Shown: positions 43,725-55,901, counted from the first letter of the stretch. The stretch is DNA of 64,000 nt from Rugamonas fusca (GCF_014042365.1 NZ_JACEZS010000015.1:84100-148099); one strand, 5' to 3'. Program-made: numbers and translations. The notes: generated from the letters alone by a model not told the origin.

Positions 43725-44534
43725 ATGAATCCATTGAACATCGCCATCGCCGGCGCCGGCGGCCGCATGGGCCACATCCTGATCGAAACCATTTTGCAAA
43801 CGCCGGACGCCCGCCTGGCCGGCGCCCTGGACCGCGCCGGTTCGCCCGGCCTGGGTGCCGACGCGGCCGCCTTCCTGGGCCAGGCCAGCGGCGTGGCGAT
43901 CGAGTCCGACCTGGCCAAGGGCCTGGCCGGCGCCCAGTACCTGATCGACTTCACCCGGCCCGAAGGCACGCTGGCCCACCTGGCTTACTGCGCCGAGCAC
44001 GGCATCAAGATGATCATCGGCACCACCGGCTTCGATGAAGCGGGCAAGGCCGCCATCGCCGCCGCCGCCAAGAAGACGGCCATCGTGTTCGCGCCCAACA
44101 TGAGCGTGGGCGTGAACGTCACGCTCAAGCTGCTGCAGCAGGCTGCCAAGGCGCTGTCCGTGGGCTACGACATCGAAGTGATCGAGGCGCACCACCGCCA
44201 CAAGGTCGATGCGCCGTCCGGCACCGCCCTGAAAATGGGGGAAGTGATCGCCGACGCGCTGGGCCGCGACCTCAAGCAATGCGCCGTCTATGCGCGCGAA
44301 GGCGTGACGGGCGAGCGCGATCCGTCCTCGATCGGCTTCGCCACCATTCGCGGCGGCGACATCGTGGGCGACCACACCGTGCTGTTCGCCGGCACCGGCG
44401 AGCGCATCGAGATCAGCCACAAGTCCAGCAGCCGCGTCACCTACGCCCACGGCGCGCTGCGCGCGGCCCGTTTCCTGGCCGACAAGGCCACCGGCCTGTA
44501 CGACATGAACGACGTGCTGTCGCTCAACGATTGA
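43725..44534 (+). CDS. dapB: 4-hydroxy-tetrahydrodipicolinate reductase
   Basis: A 269-residue enzyme of lysine and meso-diaminopimelate synthesis. NAD(P)-binding [16 protein letters not shown] opens the chain; [14 protein letters not shown] and [11 protein letters not shown] follow, and the catalytic [16 protein letters not shown] motif is near residue 155. It lies between bamE and the ExbB-type gene, all in one direction. Confidence 0.96.
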   Translation: MNPLNIAIAGAGGRMGHILIETILQTPDARLAGALDRAGSPGLGADAAAFLGQASGVAIESDLAKGLAGAQYLIDFTRPEGTLAHLAYCAEHGIKMIIGTTGFDEAGKAAIAAAAKKTAIVFAPNMSVGVNVTLKLLQQAAKALSVGYDIEVIEAHHRHKVDAPSGTALKMGEVIADALGRDLKQCAVYAREGVTGERDPSSIGFATIRGGDIVGDHTVLFAGTGERIEISHKSSSRVTYAHGALRAARFLADKATGLYDMNDVLSLND

Positions 44535-44554
44535 ACCTGGAAGCCGCCGCGCCG

Positions 44555-45241
44555 ATGACGCCCAACCTCGACTCCAGCTTCAACCTGGCGCGCTACTGGG
44601 AGCAGGGCGACGCCGTCAGCCACGCCGTCGCTTACCTGTTGCTGGCCATGTCGCTGGCCAGCTGGTTCTGCATCCTGGCCAAGGGCTACGCAGCGTGGCG
44701 CATCCGCCGCGCGGCGCCAGCCGTGCAGGCGTTCTGGGACGCGCCCACCATGCATGATGGCGTGGCCGCGCTGACCGAGGCCGATCCCGAACTGGTGTAC
44801 GCGCCGCTGGCGCAACTGGGCGCGGCCCAGCTCAAGGTGGCGGGCCGGCCGTCGCTGGGCGGCGAGATGGGCCACGCGGAGCAGGTCACGCGCGTGCTGC
44901 GCGCGGCCGTGCAGCGCGTCACGGCCCGGCTGGAGGCGGGGCTGACGCTGCTCGCCTCCATCGGGTCCACCGCGCCTTTCGTCGGCCTGTTGGGCACCGT
45001 GTGGGGCATTTACCATGCGCTGGCGGCCGTCTCGACGGCTGGCACGGTGCAGATCGACAAGGTGGCCGGTCCCGTGGGCGAGGCGCTGATCATGACGGCC
45101 ATCGGCCTCACGGTTGCCATTCCCGCCGTGCTGGCCTATAACGGTTTCAACCGGGTCAACCGCCTCACGCTGGCCGAGCTCGATGCGTTCGCGTTCGACT
45201 TGCACGCCTACCTGACGACGGGCGAGCGGGCCCGCACCTAA
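44555..45241 (+). CDS. exbB: MotA/TolQ/ExbB proton-channel family protein
   Basis: A 228-residue inner-membrane protein with three transmembrane helices (near 28-48, 130-155 and 175-195). The conserved TLLASIGSTAPFVGLLGTVW and EALIMTAIGLTVAIPAVLAY segments identify the family. With ExbD it forms a proton-driven motor that energises TonB or a Tol-like partner; no tonB or tolA gene is in the window. It starts at ATG 44555, 20 bases after dapB. Confidence 0.88.
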   Translation: MTPNLDSSFNLARYWEQGDAVSHAVAYLLLAMSLASWFCILAKGYAAWRIRRAAPAVQAFWDAPTMHDGVAALTEADPELVYAPLAQLGAAQLKVAGRPSLGGEMGHAEQVTRVLRAAVQRVTARLEAGLTLLASIGSTAPFVGLLGTVWGIYHALAAVSTAGTVQIDKVAGPVGEALIMTAIGLTVAIPAVLAYNGFNRVNRLTLAELDAFAFDLHAYLTTGERART

Positions 45242-45296
45242 CGTCCATCACAGCGGGCCGGCCCGTCCGGCCCCGCGCATCACGCCGGGAGTAGCG

Positions 45297-45722
45297 ATGG
45301 CCTTTGGCTCATTCAACCACCACCGCCAGCAAGGCCCGATGGCCGACATCAACGTCACGCCCATGGTGGACGTGATGCTGGTGCTGCTGGTGATCTTCAT
45401 CATCAGCGCGCCCATGTTCACGCACGCCGTCAAGCTCGATCTGCCCAAGGTGCAGGCGCAGGCCAATCCACAGCAGGCGGCCAGCGTGTCGCTGGCGATC
45501 GATGCCAGGGGCCAGGTCTACTGGAACGATGAAGCCGTGGCGCCGGCGGCGCTCGACGCGCGCCTGGCCGCTGCCAGCAAGCTGGACCCGCAGCCGGAAT
45601 TGCAGCTGCGGGCCGACAAGAACACGCGTTACGAAGTGGTGGCCCAGGTGATGGCCGCCGCCCAGACGGCCGGCTTGAGCAAGCTCGGTTTCGTTACCGA
45701 ACCACCGAAAGAGAAAAAATAA
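45297..45722 (+). CDS. exbD: ExbD/TolR-family biopolymer transport protein
   Basis: A 141-residue protein with one transmembrane helix (residues 22-42). The key ADINVTPMVDVMLVLLVIF segment contains the proton-carrying aspartate. The periplasmic part (LRADKNTRYEVVAQVMAAAQ) is normal. Its stop shares a base with the barstar-like gene (TAATG). It works with the preceding ExbB. Confidence 0.9.
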   Translation: MAFGSFNHHRQQGPMADINVTPMVDVMLVLLVIFIISAPMFTHAVKLDLPKVQAQANPQQAASVSLAIDARGQVYWNDEAVAPAALDARLAAASKLDPQPELQLRADKNTRYEVVAQVMAAAQTAGLSKLGFVTEPPKEKK

Positions 45723-46048
45723 TGGCTACCGCAGAAATCAATGGCGCCGCGATCGTCGACTTCCCCACCTTCCACCAAGCGTGCCAGCAAGCGCTGGGCT
45801 TCCCCGACAGCTACACGGGCACCATGGATGCCTGGGTCGATTGCCTGAGCTACTTGCGCGACGAGGATGGCATGACGCGCTTTCGCCTCAAACCCAACGA
45901 ACTGCTCGACATCGTGATCGTGGACGCCGAGGCGATGCGGACGCAAGTGCCCGACATCCTGGAGGAAGTCACCTACTGCGTGGCCGGCATCAACGAGCGC
46001 TACGAGGACTACGGCGAGAAGCCGGCGCTGCGGCTGGTGTTGCGCTAG
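45722..46048 (+). CDS. Barstar-family protein, no barnase partner
   Basis: A 108-residue protein matching the barstar fold: DFPTFHQACQQALGFPDSY, MDAWVDCLSYL, then FRLKPNELLDIVIVDAE. Barstar inhibits the ribonuclease barnase, and relatives serve as immunity proteins for secreted RNase toxins. No RNase or toxin gene is near; instead it is translationally linked (TAATG) to the ExbB/ExbD genes. It could protect against toxins from other cells or have another binding role. The downstream region to 46129 has no gene. Confidence 0.75.
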   Translation: MATAEINGAAIVDFPTFHQACQQALGFPDSYTGTMDAWVDCLSYLRDEDGMTRFRLKPNELLDIVIVDAEAMRTQVPDILEEVTYCVAGINERYEDYGEKPALRLVLR

Positions 46049-46129
46049 CGTGCGCGCGCCTGCGCGCGCGCAAGCACCGTCCGCCCACGCACGCCGGTTG
46101 CGCGTGCGTGCGGCGCGTCACTGCCACAC

Positions 46130-46936
46130 TTACCTGGCCTGTCCGGCCAGCTCCGCCGGCGCCAGCGTCAGCACCTCGTAGCCGCCGGCCGTCACCACCA
46201 CCATGTGTTCCCACTGGGCCGACAGCGAGCCGTCGCGCGTTGCCACGGTCCAGCCGTCGTCCAGTTCCACGGTCGAGGCGCGGCCGGCGTTGATCATCGG
46301 TTCGATGGTAAACAGCATGCCCGGCTTGAGCACCATGCCGGTGGCCGGCTTGCCGTAGTGGCGTACTTCCGGCTCCTCGTGGTAGACCAGGCCGATGCCG
46401 TGGCCGCAGTAGTCGCGCACCACGGAAAAGCCGGCTTGCTCGGCCACGCTCTGGATCGCATGCCCCACGTCGCCCAGCGTGGCGCCCGGACGCACGGCGC
46501 GGATGCCGGCCCACATGGCGTTGTAGGTCACGTCCACCAGCCGCTTGGCCGTCTTCGATGGCGTGCCCACGTAGTACATGCGGCTGGTGTCGCCATGCCA
46601 GCCGTCGCGGATCACGGCCACGTCGATGTTGATGATGTCGCCATCCTTGAGCACTTCATCGGGTGACGGGATGCCGTGGCATACCACCTGGTTGACGGAG
46701 GTGCACACGGTGGCGGGGAAACCGCTGTAACCCACGTTGGCGGGGATGGCTTGCTGTACCTTGACGATGTACTCGTTGCACAGCCGGTCCAGTTCGGCCG
46801 TGCTCACGCCGGGCTGCACGTGCGGCTCGATCATGGTCAGCACGTCGGCCGCCAGCCGGGCCGCCACGCGCGCTTGTTCGATCTGTTCCGGCGTCTTGAC
46901 CAGGATGGCCAGCGATTTACGCTTGTTCATGCGCAC
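46130..46936 (-). CDS. map: Type I methionine aminopeptidase
   Basis: A 268-residue metalloprotease that removes N-terminal methionine. All five metal ligands are visible: two aspartates in NIDVAVIRDGWHGDTSRM, histidine in DYCGHGIGLVYHEEPEV, glutamate in FTIEPMINAG and glutamate in QWEHMVVVT. It overlaps the upstream ParD-like gene by 20 bases (14 if it starts at the second ATG, 46930), so the two are one operon. It may be a second copy, since the main map gene usually sits beside rpsB, which is not in this window. Confidence 0.9.
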   Translation of the reverse strand: MRMNKRKSLAILVKTPEQIEQARVAARLAADVLTMIEPHVQPGVSTAELDRLCNEYIVKVQQAIPANVGYSGFPATVCTSVNQVVCHGIPSPDEVLKDGDIINIDVAVIRDGWHGDTSRMYYVGTPSKTAKRLVDVTYNAMWAGIRAVRPGATLGDVGHAIQSVAEQAGFSVVRDYCGHGIGLVYHEEPEVRHYGKPATGMVLKPGMLFTIEPMINAGRASTVELDDGWTVATRDGSLSAQWEHMVVVTAGGYEVLTLAPAELAGQAR

Positions 46937-47192
46937 CTCCCAGTACTTTCATGGCGGCGGCCAGCGCCGCGTCATGCAGCTCATCGTGCTCGCGCGGCAG
47001 CGTCACGCCGCCTTCCTGCGCGGCCCGCAGCAGCAGCTGGCAGATGTCGCTGTAGCGCAGGTCCGGGTTGGTTTCGGCCAGCAGGCCGATGCGCAGCCAG
47101 TGTTCGGCCTGCGCGTTGATGGAGCGGTTCAGCGCACCGCTGGCGATGCGCAGATTCTCATGCATCTGGCTGGAGATTTTGACGATGCCCAT
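46917..47192 (-). CDS. ParD-like antitoxin-family protein
   Basis: A 91-residue protein beginning GIVKISSQMHENLRIASG and SINAQAEHWLRIGLLAE, the ParD_like pattern. It looks like a ribbon-helix-helix DNA-binding antitoxin, but the gene after it encodes methionine aminopeptidase rather than a toxin. This pairing is seen in other proteobacteria; its meaning is unclear. The start at 47192 lies 17 bases from a near-perfect palindrome that it may bind. The 3' end overlaps map by 20 bases. Confidence 0.7.
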   Translation of the reverse strand: MGIVKISSQMHENLRIASGALNRSINAQAEHWLRIGLLAETNPDLRYSDICQLLLRAAQEGGVTLPREHDELHDAALAAAMKVLGGAHEQA

Positions 47193-47208
47193 GGGGATGA
47201 GTGCCTTT

Positions 47209-47232
47209 ATACGTTTTATATACGAAACGTAT
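47209..47232. promoter_or_regulatory. Palindrome upstream of the ParD-like/map operon
   Basis: ATACGTTT (47209-47216) and AAACGTAT (47225-47232) are exact reverse complements around TATATACG, which also contains -10-like TATATA. It fills the 44-base gap between the lysR stop and the ParD-like start and is very AT-rich against a GC-rich background. It is a likely operator/promoter for autoregulation. Confidence 0.6.
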
Positions 47233-47236
47233 ATTA

Positions 47237-48157
47237 TCACAGGCCTGGCGTCGCCGCTGGCCAGCCTTCGCCCGACAGCAGTTGCTGCTCGCTGGCGATC
47301 AGCGCCGCCACCACGTCGGCCACCAGCCGCACCCGCGGCGAGCGCCGCACGTCCGGATGCATGACCAGCCAGATCTGGCGCGGCGCGGGACGGGTGGGCG
47401 CGGGCAAGGCCACCAGCCCGGCGTCAATCCGGCCGATGAAATGGGGCAGGGCGGCGATGCCCAGCCCCGCGCGCGCGGCCTGCCACAGGGCCGTCATGTC
47501 GTTGCTGCGCAGGATGAAGCGGCGTCCCGCCGCCACCCCTTCCAGCCATTGCTGGTGCGGCACCAGCCGCAGGCTGTCGTCGTAGCCGAGGAACTCCCAC
47601 TGTTCCGGCGCCCGTTCGGCGTAACGGGGCGCCGCGTACATGCCGTAGCCCATCGCGCCCAGCGGGCGCGTCACCAGCCCCGGTGCGCTGGGGCGCGAGA
47701 GCCGTAGCGCCAGGTCGGCCTCGCCGCGCGCCAGGTTCACTTCGCGCGTCTCGCCCATCACTTCCAGTTCAATGCCGGGCCAGTCCTGGCGCCGCGCGGC
47801 CAGCCGGGGCACCAGGAAGTGGGCGGCCATGCCCGGCGGCGCCGACAGCCGCACCGTCCCCTGCAGCGACGACACGCCCAGCGCCACGCGGGCGAAGGCC
47901 AGTGCCTCGTCTTCCAGCTTGCGGGCCTGGTGCGCCAATGTCTCCCCTTCCGGCGTCAGGGCCCAGCCGCGCGGCAGACGGTCGAACAGGCGTACGGCCA
48001 GCGCCTGCTCCAGCGCCTCCACCCGGCGTGCCACCGTGGAATGCTCCACGCCCAGCTTGCGGGCGGCTGCCGACAGGCTGCCCAAGCGCGCCAGGGCCAG
48101 GAAATGGCGCACGTCGTCCCATTGCAAGTTGCCGAATGATTGTTTTTGCACAGACAT
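47237..48157 (-). CDS. LysR-family transcriptional regulator
   Basis: A 306-residue regulator. The DNA-binding helix-turn-helix is at residues 15-70 (DDVRHFLALARLGSLSAAA, HSTVARRVEALEQALAVRLF), and the rest is the ligand-binding domain. It is divergent from the quinone oxidoreductase gene, with 79 bases between starts, so it probably controls that gene in response to a small molecule. The start at 48157 (MSVQKQSF) is chosen because the upstream extension to 48259 is uncharacteristic. Confidence 0.9.
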   Translation of the reverse strand: MSVQKQSFGNLQWDDVRHFLALARLGSLSAAARKLGVEHSTVARRVEALEQALAVRLFDRLPRGWALTPEGETLAHQARKLEDEALAFARVALGVSSLQGTVRLSAPPGMAAHFLVPRLAARRQDWPGIELEVMGETREVNLARGEADLALRLSRPSAPGLVTRPLGAMGYGMYAAPRYAERAPEQWEFLGYDDSLRLVPHQQWLEGVAAGRRFILRSNDMTALWQAARAGLGIAALPHFIGRIDAGLVALPAPTRPAPRQIWLVMHPDVRRSPRVRLVADVVAALIASEQQLLSGEGWPAATPGL

Positions 48158-48236
48158 TGTGTGATTTTTGAGAATTGTTGTTGATTTATGCGCAGTGTAA
48201 CCTGAAGTCCGTCCCATCAACTTCAAGGAGAACTTC

Positions 48237-49229
48237 ATGGACAAGGACATCAACAACAAGGCCGGCCAGATCCTGATCCACGCCTACGGCGACGCCAGCG
48301 TGCTGGAACACGCCAGCGTCACGCTGCCGCCACCGGGCGAGGGCGAGATCCGGGTGCGCCACACGGCCATCGGCGTCAACTTCGTCGACATTTATCACCG
48401 CAGCGGCCTGTATCGGCTGCCGGCCCTGCCCGCCGGACTGGGCGTGGAGGCGGCCGGCGTGGTGGAGGCGCTTGGCCCCGGCGTGCAGGGGCTGGCCGTG
48501 GGCCAGCGCATCGCCTACGCCGGGCCGCCCACCGGCGCCTACAGCACGGCGCGTAACCTGCCCGCCGCCAAGGCCATCGCCCTGCCCGGCGAGGTGGCGG
48601 ACGACACGGCGGCCGCGCTGCTGCTGCGCGGGATCACGGCCCACATGCTGTTCCAGCACGTGCGGCCGCTGCGGGCCGGCGAGACGGTGCTGGTGCAGGC
48701 GGCCGCCGGCGGCCTGGGGCTGGTGCTGGTGCAGTGGGCCAAGGCGCTGGGCGCGACCGTGATCGGCACCGTCAGCAGCGAGACCAAGGCCGCGCTGGCA
48801 CGCGAACATGGGCTGGATTACGCCATCAACTACCGTGAGCGGGCTGTGGCGGACGCCGTGCGCGAATTGACGGACGGGCGCGGGGTGGACTACGCCATCG
48901 ACGGCATCGGCGGCCAGACTCTGGCCGAGACAGTGCGGGCCGTGCGTCCGTTCGGGATGGTGGCCAGCGTGGGGCAGGTCAGTGGTGAAGTCCCGCTCGA
49001 CCTGTCGCTGCTCGGTGGCGGCAGCAACGTGGCGTTCGCGCGGCCCAGCGTGTTCGGGCTGATGGCCGATGCGCGGCTTTATCGGGAGGGCGCGCAGGCC
49101 ACGCTGGCGCAGCTCCAGGGCGGCCTGCGTGCCACGGTGACCGAGGTGTTGCCGCTGGCGCGGGCGGCCGACGCCCACCGCCGGCTGGAGAAGGGCGCCA
49201 ACACGGGCGCCATCCTGCTGCGGCCCTGA
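48237..49229 (+). CDS. qor: NADPH:quinone oxidoreductase (zeta-crystallin type)
   Basis: A 330-residue zinc-free member of the medium-chain dehydrogenase family. It has the GroES-like N-domain (VRHTAIGVNFVDIYHRSGLY, GLGVEAAGVVEALG) and the nucleotide site VLVQAAAGGLGLVLVQWAKA, followed by GTVSSETKAALAREHGLDY. It reduces quinones with NADPH, one electron at a time in known relatives. GGAG lies 8 bases before the ATG. Regulation by the divergent LysR gene is likely. Confidence 0.88.
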   Translation: MDKDINNKAGQILIHAYGDASVLEHASVTLPPPGEGEIRVRHTAIGVNFVDIYHRSGLYRLPALPAGLGVEAAGVVEALGPGVQGLAVGQRIAYAGPPTGAYSTARNLPAAKAIALPGEVADDTAAALLLRGITAHMLFQHVRPLRAGETVLVQAAAGGLGLVLVQWAKALGATVIGTVSSETKAALAREHGLDYAINYRERAVADAVRELTDGRGVDYAIDGIGGQTLAETVRAVRPFGMVASVGQVSGEVPLDLSLLGGGSNVAFARPSVFGLMADARLYREGAQATLAQLQGGLRATVTEVLPLARAADAHRRLEKGANTGAILLRP

Positions 49230-49281
49230 GTTTGGATGCTGGCCGCGCGCCGGCCCGGCGCAGGACCAGCGCCGGCGCTGC

Positions 49282-49647
49282 TCAGCGCACGGCTTGCAGG
49301 TCGAAGTGGGGATTCTGGATCAGGCCCAGCACGTTGCCGAACGGGTCATTCAGTTCGGCCACGCGGATGCCGTCGCCCACGTCCTGCACGGCCGCGTGCA
49401 CGGTGGCGCCCAGCGCGAGCAGGCGCGCCACGTCGGCCTCGATATCGTCCACGCCCCAGTAAGCCTTGGCGCCGGTCTGGCCGGGTTGGCCGTCCGGCAC
49501 CAGGCCCAGTTCAAAGCCGCCCACGGCAAAGCCCACGTAGAACGGCTGGTCGAAATAGGGCGCCACGCCGAAGGCCTGGGTGTACCAGTCCTTGCCCTGG
49601 GCCAGGTCCGGCGCGGGGTAGATCACGGTGCGTAATCCCTTGATCAT
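49282..49647 (-). CDS. Glyoxalase/bleomycin-resistance-fold (VOC) protein
   Basis: A 121-residue single-domain VOC protein. It starts MIKGLRTVIYPAPDL, has DWYTQAFGVAPYF and KAYWGVDDIEADVARLLALG, and ends with the ELNDPFGNVLGLIQNP metal-ligand strand. VOC proteins bind a metal and act on varied small molecules or bind antibiotics; no substrate can be assigned. The start at 49647 is chosen; the frame opens six codons earlier. Confidence 0.82.
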   Translation of the reverse strand: MIKGLRTVIYPAPDLAQGKDWYTQAFGVAPYFDQPFYVGFAVGGFELGLVPDGQPGQTGAKAYWGVDDIEADVARLLALGATVHAAVQDVGDGIRVAELNDPFGNVLGLIQNPHFDLQAVR

Positions 49648-49747
49648 GGTTGTCTCCCTTGTCATGTTAAGAAAACCATATCATGCCACGTCCATCCCCG
49701 CAGTGGGCGCTGGCCGCGCCCGCACGCTCAGCCTGGCCGCGAACCAG

Positions 49748-52521
<2,774 letters not shown>

Positions 52522-52524
52522 GCG

Positions 52525-53094
52525 ATGGCGGCCACCACTTGCGTGTCGTGGCGGCGCTGGGGCGCGCTGCTGGCGCTGTCCCTGTCGTTGTCCTCGACCT
52601 TGACCGCCTGCGGCTTCCACCTGCGCGGGGAGGGTGGCCATTACACGCTGCCGTTCCCGTCGCTGTACGTGGGCTTGCCGGAGTCGTCGCCGCTGGCGAT
52701 TGACCTCAAGCGCAACATCCGCGCCAACGGCGGCACCACCGTGGTGGCCAACGCCAAGGACGCCGATGGCGTGATCGATGTGCTGAGCGATCCGGAAAAG
52801 ACGCGCAGCAAATCCATCCTGTCGCTGAACAGCAATGGCCGGGTGCGTGAATACCTGCTGGCCTACACCATCATGTTCCGCGTGCTGGACCGCCAGGGCA
52901 ACGAGCTGCTGCCCGCGACCACGATTTCGCTGAACCGCCCCATCACCTTCAACGAAACCCAGTTGCTGGCCAAGGAGCGCGAGGAAGCCTTGCTGTACAA
53001 GGACATGCAGACCGACCTGGTGCAGCAGATGATGCGTCGTATCGCGGCCGTCAAGCCGGTGCAGATGTCGGTGCCGCCGGCCAGCCGGCAGTAG
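52525..53094 (+). CDS. lptE: LPS-assembly lipoprotein LptE
   Basis: A 189-residue outer-membrane lipoprotein that plugs LptD. The leader ends in the lipobox STLTAC followed by GFHLRGE, the hallmark of the family; the ADGVIDVLSDPEKTRSKS strand and VREYLLAYTIMFRVLD follow. It sits 3 bases after leuS and 12 bases before holA, the order found in most Gram-negative bacteria. Confidence 0.92.
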   Translation: MAATTCVSWRRWGALLALSLSLSSTLTACGFHLRGEGGHYTLPFPSLYVGLPESSPLAIDLKRNIRANGGTTVVANAKDADGVIDVLSDPEKTRSKSILSLNSNGRVREYLLAYTIMFRVLDRQGNELLPATTISLNRPITFNETQLLAKEREEALLYKDMQTDLVQQMMRRIAAVKPVQMSVPPASRQ

Positions 53095-53106
53095 GCAGGG
53101 GGCTGC

Positions 53107-54123
53107 ATGCAATTGCGACTGGAAGCGCTGGAAGGCCACCTGGCCAAGCAGCTGGCGCCGCTGTACGTCGTCACCAGCGATGAACACCTGCTGGCGCTGG
53201 AGGCAGCCGACAAGATCCGCCGCGCCGCGCGCGCGCAAGGCTATTCCGAGCGCGACGTGCTGACGGTGGAGCGCACCTTCAAATGGGGCGAGCTGCTGGC
53301 GGCCAACCAGGCCTTGTCGCTGTTCGGCGACAAGAAGCTGATCGAGCTGCGCATCCCCAGCGGCAAGCCGGGCAAGGATGGCGGCGCGGCGCTGCAAAGC
53401 TATGTGAAGGACCTCAGCCCGGACAACCTGACGCTGATCACCCTGCCCAAGCTGGACTGGCAGACGCAGAAGGCATCCTGGGTGGCCAGCCTGCAGCAGG
53501 CCGCTGTCTACATCGACATTCCGCAGGTGGAGCGCAACCAGCTGCCCAACTGGATCGGCCAGCGGCTGGCCGCGCAAGGCCAGAGCGCCGACCGCCAGAG
53601 CATCGAGTTCATCGCCGACCGGGTAGAGGGCAACCTGCTGGCCGCGCACCAGGAAATCCAGAAACTGGGCCTGCTGCACGAGCCGGGCCGCCTGGCGTAC
53701 GAGCAGGTGCACGACGCCGTGCTCAACGTGGCCCGTTACGACGTGTTCAAGCTGAGCGAAGCCATGCTGGCCGGCGATCCGGCCCGGCTGGTGCGCATGC
53801 TGGAAGGCTTGAAGGGCGAAGGCGAGGCGCTGCCGCTGGTATTGTGGGCCGTGTCCGAGGAAATCCGGACGCTGTTAAAATTGAAAGCGGGGATGGCGCA
53901 GGGCCGTCCCCTGGGCGCACTGCTCAAGGAATACCGCATCTGGGGTCCGCGCGAGCGCATGATGGACCCGGCCCTGCGGCGCATTTCGCTGCCCACGCTG
54001 GAGGCGGCCATGAAGGATGCGGCGCAGGTGGATAAAATGATCAAGGGCCTGCGGGCCAAGGCGTTCTCCGGCGACGCCTGGGACGCCATGCTGCAGCTGG
54101 CGCTGAAGGTGGCGCGCGGCTGA
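53107..54123 (+). CDS. holA: DNA polymerase III subunit delta
   Basis: A 338-residue clamp-loader subunit that opens the beta clamp. It starts MQLRLEALEGHLAKQLAPLY and VVTSDEHLLALEAADKIRR, and includes LIELRIPSGKPGKDGG and the C-terminal collar domain (EEIRTLLKLKAGMAQG). AGGGGG lies 7 bases before the ATG. Confidence 0.92.
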   Translation: MQLRLEALEGHLAKQLAPLYVVTSDEHLLALEAADKIRRAARAQGYSERDVLTVERTFKWGELLAANQALSLFGDKKLIELRIPSGKPGKDGGAALQSYVKDLSPDNLTLITLPKLDWQTQKASWVASLQQAAVYIDIPQVERNQLPNWIGQRLAAQGQSADRQSIEFIADRVEGNLLAAHQEIQKLGLLHEPGRLAYEQVHDAVLNVARYDVFKLSEAMLAGDPARLVRMLEGLKGEGEALPLVLWAVSEEIRTLLKLKAGMAQGRPLGALLKEYRIWGPRERMMDPALRRISLPTLEAAMKDAAQVDKMIKGLRAKAFSGDAWDAMLQLALKVARG

Positions 54124-54192
54124 TGGCATGGGCGCCGTGCCGTATGCATCATGGGGCGCCGACGAATTATGGACAGCATCTACGGGACGAGT

Positions 54193-55458
54193 ATGGACAT
54201 CAAGCAGTACATGGAACAAGTGGGCCAGCAGGCGCGCGCCGCGTCGCGCGCCATGGCCAAGGCCGACAGCGCCACCCGCAACCGCGCGTTGCTGTTGATC
54301 GCCGAGGCGATCGAGCGCGAAGCGCCGGCCCTGCGCGCGGCCAACCAGCTGGACCTGGACGCGGCCCGCGCCGCCGGCCTGGCGCCGGCCATGGTGGACC
54401 GCCTGACCCTGTCGGAAGCGGCCATTGCCACCATGGTTGAAGGCTTGCGCCAGATCGTCGCGCTGCCTGACCCGATCGGTGAAATCTCCGGCATGAAGTT
54501 CCGTCCGTCCGGCATCCAGGTGGGCCAGATGCGCGTGCCGCTGGGCGTGATCGGCATCATTTACGAAGCCCGTCCCAACGTCACCGTGGACGCGGCCGGC
54601 CTGTGCATCAAGAGCGGCAACGCCACCATCCTGCGCGGCGGCTCGGAAGCGATCCACTGCAACCGCGCGCTGGCCAAGCTGGTCAAGGAAGGCTTGCTGG
54701 GTGCCGGCCTGCCCGAGAACGGCGTGCAGGTGGTCGACACCACCGACCGCGCCGCCGTGGGCGCCATGATCACCATGCCGCAGTTCGTGGACGTGATCGT
54801 GCCGCGCGGCGGCAAGGGCCTGATCGCGCGCCTGATGGAAGAGGCCACGGTGCCCATGATCAAGCACCTGGACGGTATCTGCCACGTCTACATCGACGCC
54901 AAGGCCGACCTGCAAAAGGCGCTGGACATCGGCTTTAACGCCAAGTGCCACCGCTACGGCACCTGCAACACCATGGAAACGCTGCTGGTAGCGCGCGCCA
55001 TCGCGCCGCGCGTGCTGCCGGAGCTGGCCAAGCTGTACGCCACCAAGCAGGTCGAGCTGCGCTGCGACCCCGAAGCCATGGCCATCCTGGCCGGCTACCC
55101 GCACCTGGTGGCCGCCACCGAGGAGGACTGGGCCACCGAATACCTGGCCGCCATCCTGTCGGTGAAGGTGGTGGAGGGCATCGACGAGGCGATGGACCAC
55201 ATCAACCGCTACTCGTCCAAGCACACTGAATCCATCATCACCGAGGACTACACGGACGCCATGCGCTTCCTGCGCGAAGTTGATTCCGCTTCCGTGATGG
55301 TGAACGCCTCGACCCGTTTCGCGGACGGCTTCGAATACGGCCTGGGCGCCGAGATCGGCATCTCCAACGACAAGCTGCACGCGCGCGGCCCGGTCGGCCT
55401 TGAGGGGCTGACGTCGCTCAAGTACGTGGTGTTCGGCCACGGCGAAGTACGCAAATAA
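54193..55458 (+). CDS. proA: Gamma-glutamyl phosphate reductase
   Basis: A 421-residue aldehyde-dehydrogenase-fold enzyme of proline synthesis, reducing glutamyl phosphate to glutamate semialdehyde. Motifs: [45 protein letters not shown] and the catalytic-cysteine region [19 protein letters not shown]. The ATG at 54193 (MDIKQYM) fits the family; ATGs at 54151 and 54169 add a poorly conserved leader. holA lies 69 bases upstream. Confidence 0.95.
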   Translation: MDIKQYMEQVGQQARAASRAMAKADSATRNRALLLIAEAIEREAPALRAANQLDLDAARAAGLAPAMVDRLTLSEAAIATMVEGLRQIVALPDPIGEISGMKFRPSGIQVGQMRVPLGVIGIIYEARPNVTVDAAGLCIKSGNATILRGGSEAIHCNRALAKLVKEGLLGAGLPENGVQVVDTTDRAAVGAMITMPQFVDVIVPRGGKGLIARLMEEATVPMIKHLDGICHVYIDAKADLQKALDIGFNAKCHRYGTCNTMETLLVARAIAPRVLPELAKLYATKQVELRCDPEAMAILAGYPHLVAATEEDWATEYLAAILSVKVVEGIDEAMDHINRYSSKHTESIITEDYTDAMRFLREVDSASVMVNASTRFADGFEYGLGAEIGISNDKLHARGPVGLEGLTSLKYVVFGHGEVRK

Positions 55459-55472
55459 AGACAAGGAGTCCC

Positions 55473-55901
55473 ATGCTCTGGATTAAAGCGCTGCACATCT
55501 TCTTCATCATCTCCTGGTTCGCCGGAATCTTTTACCTGCCGCGCATCTTCGTCAACCTGGCGCAGGAAACGGAGACGGTGGCCACCGAGCGGATGCTGAT
55601 GATGGCGCGCAAGCTGTTCCGCTTCATGACGATGCTGATGGTGCCGGCCATCGTGTTCGGCGCCATCTTGCTGTATTTGCAGTACAACGGCCCGGACGGC
55701 TTCGCCATTCCAGGCTGGATGCATGCCAAGCTGGGACTGGTGGTGCTGGTGCTGGGCTACCACCACGCCTGCGGCTCGTTGTTGAAGAAGTTCGAAAACG
55801 GCGCCAACAAGCGCAGCCACGTGTGGTATCGCTGGTTCAACGAGGTGCCAGTATTGATGCTGCTGGCCATCGTGATGCTGGTGGTGGTCAAGCCGTTCTG
55901 A
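55473..55901 (+). CDS. hemJ: HemJ-like protoporphyrinogen oxidase / CopD-family membrane protein
   Basis: A 142-residue membrane protein with four helices (near 5-22, 52-75, 82-100, 122-140). The ALHIFFIISWFAGIFYLPR opening, the MHAKLGLVVLVLGYHH segment and the terminal RWFNEVPVLMLL match the HemJ/UPF0093 family, which binds heme and oxidises protoporphyrinogen IX. GGAG precedes the ATG by 6 bases. It follows proA by 14 bases. Confidence 0.85.
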   Translation: MLWIKALHIFFIISWFAGIFYLPRIFVNLAQETETVATERMLMMARKLFRFMTMLMVPAIVFGAILLYLQYNGPDGFAIPGWMHAKLGLVVLVLGYHHACGSLLKKFENGANKRSHVWYRWFNEVPVLMLLAIVMLVVVKPF

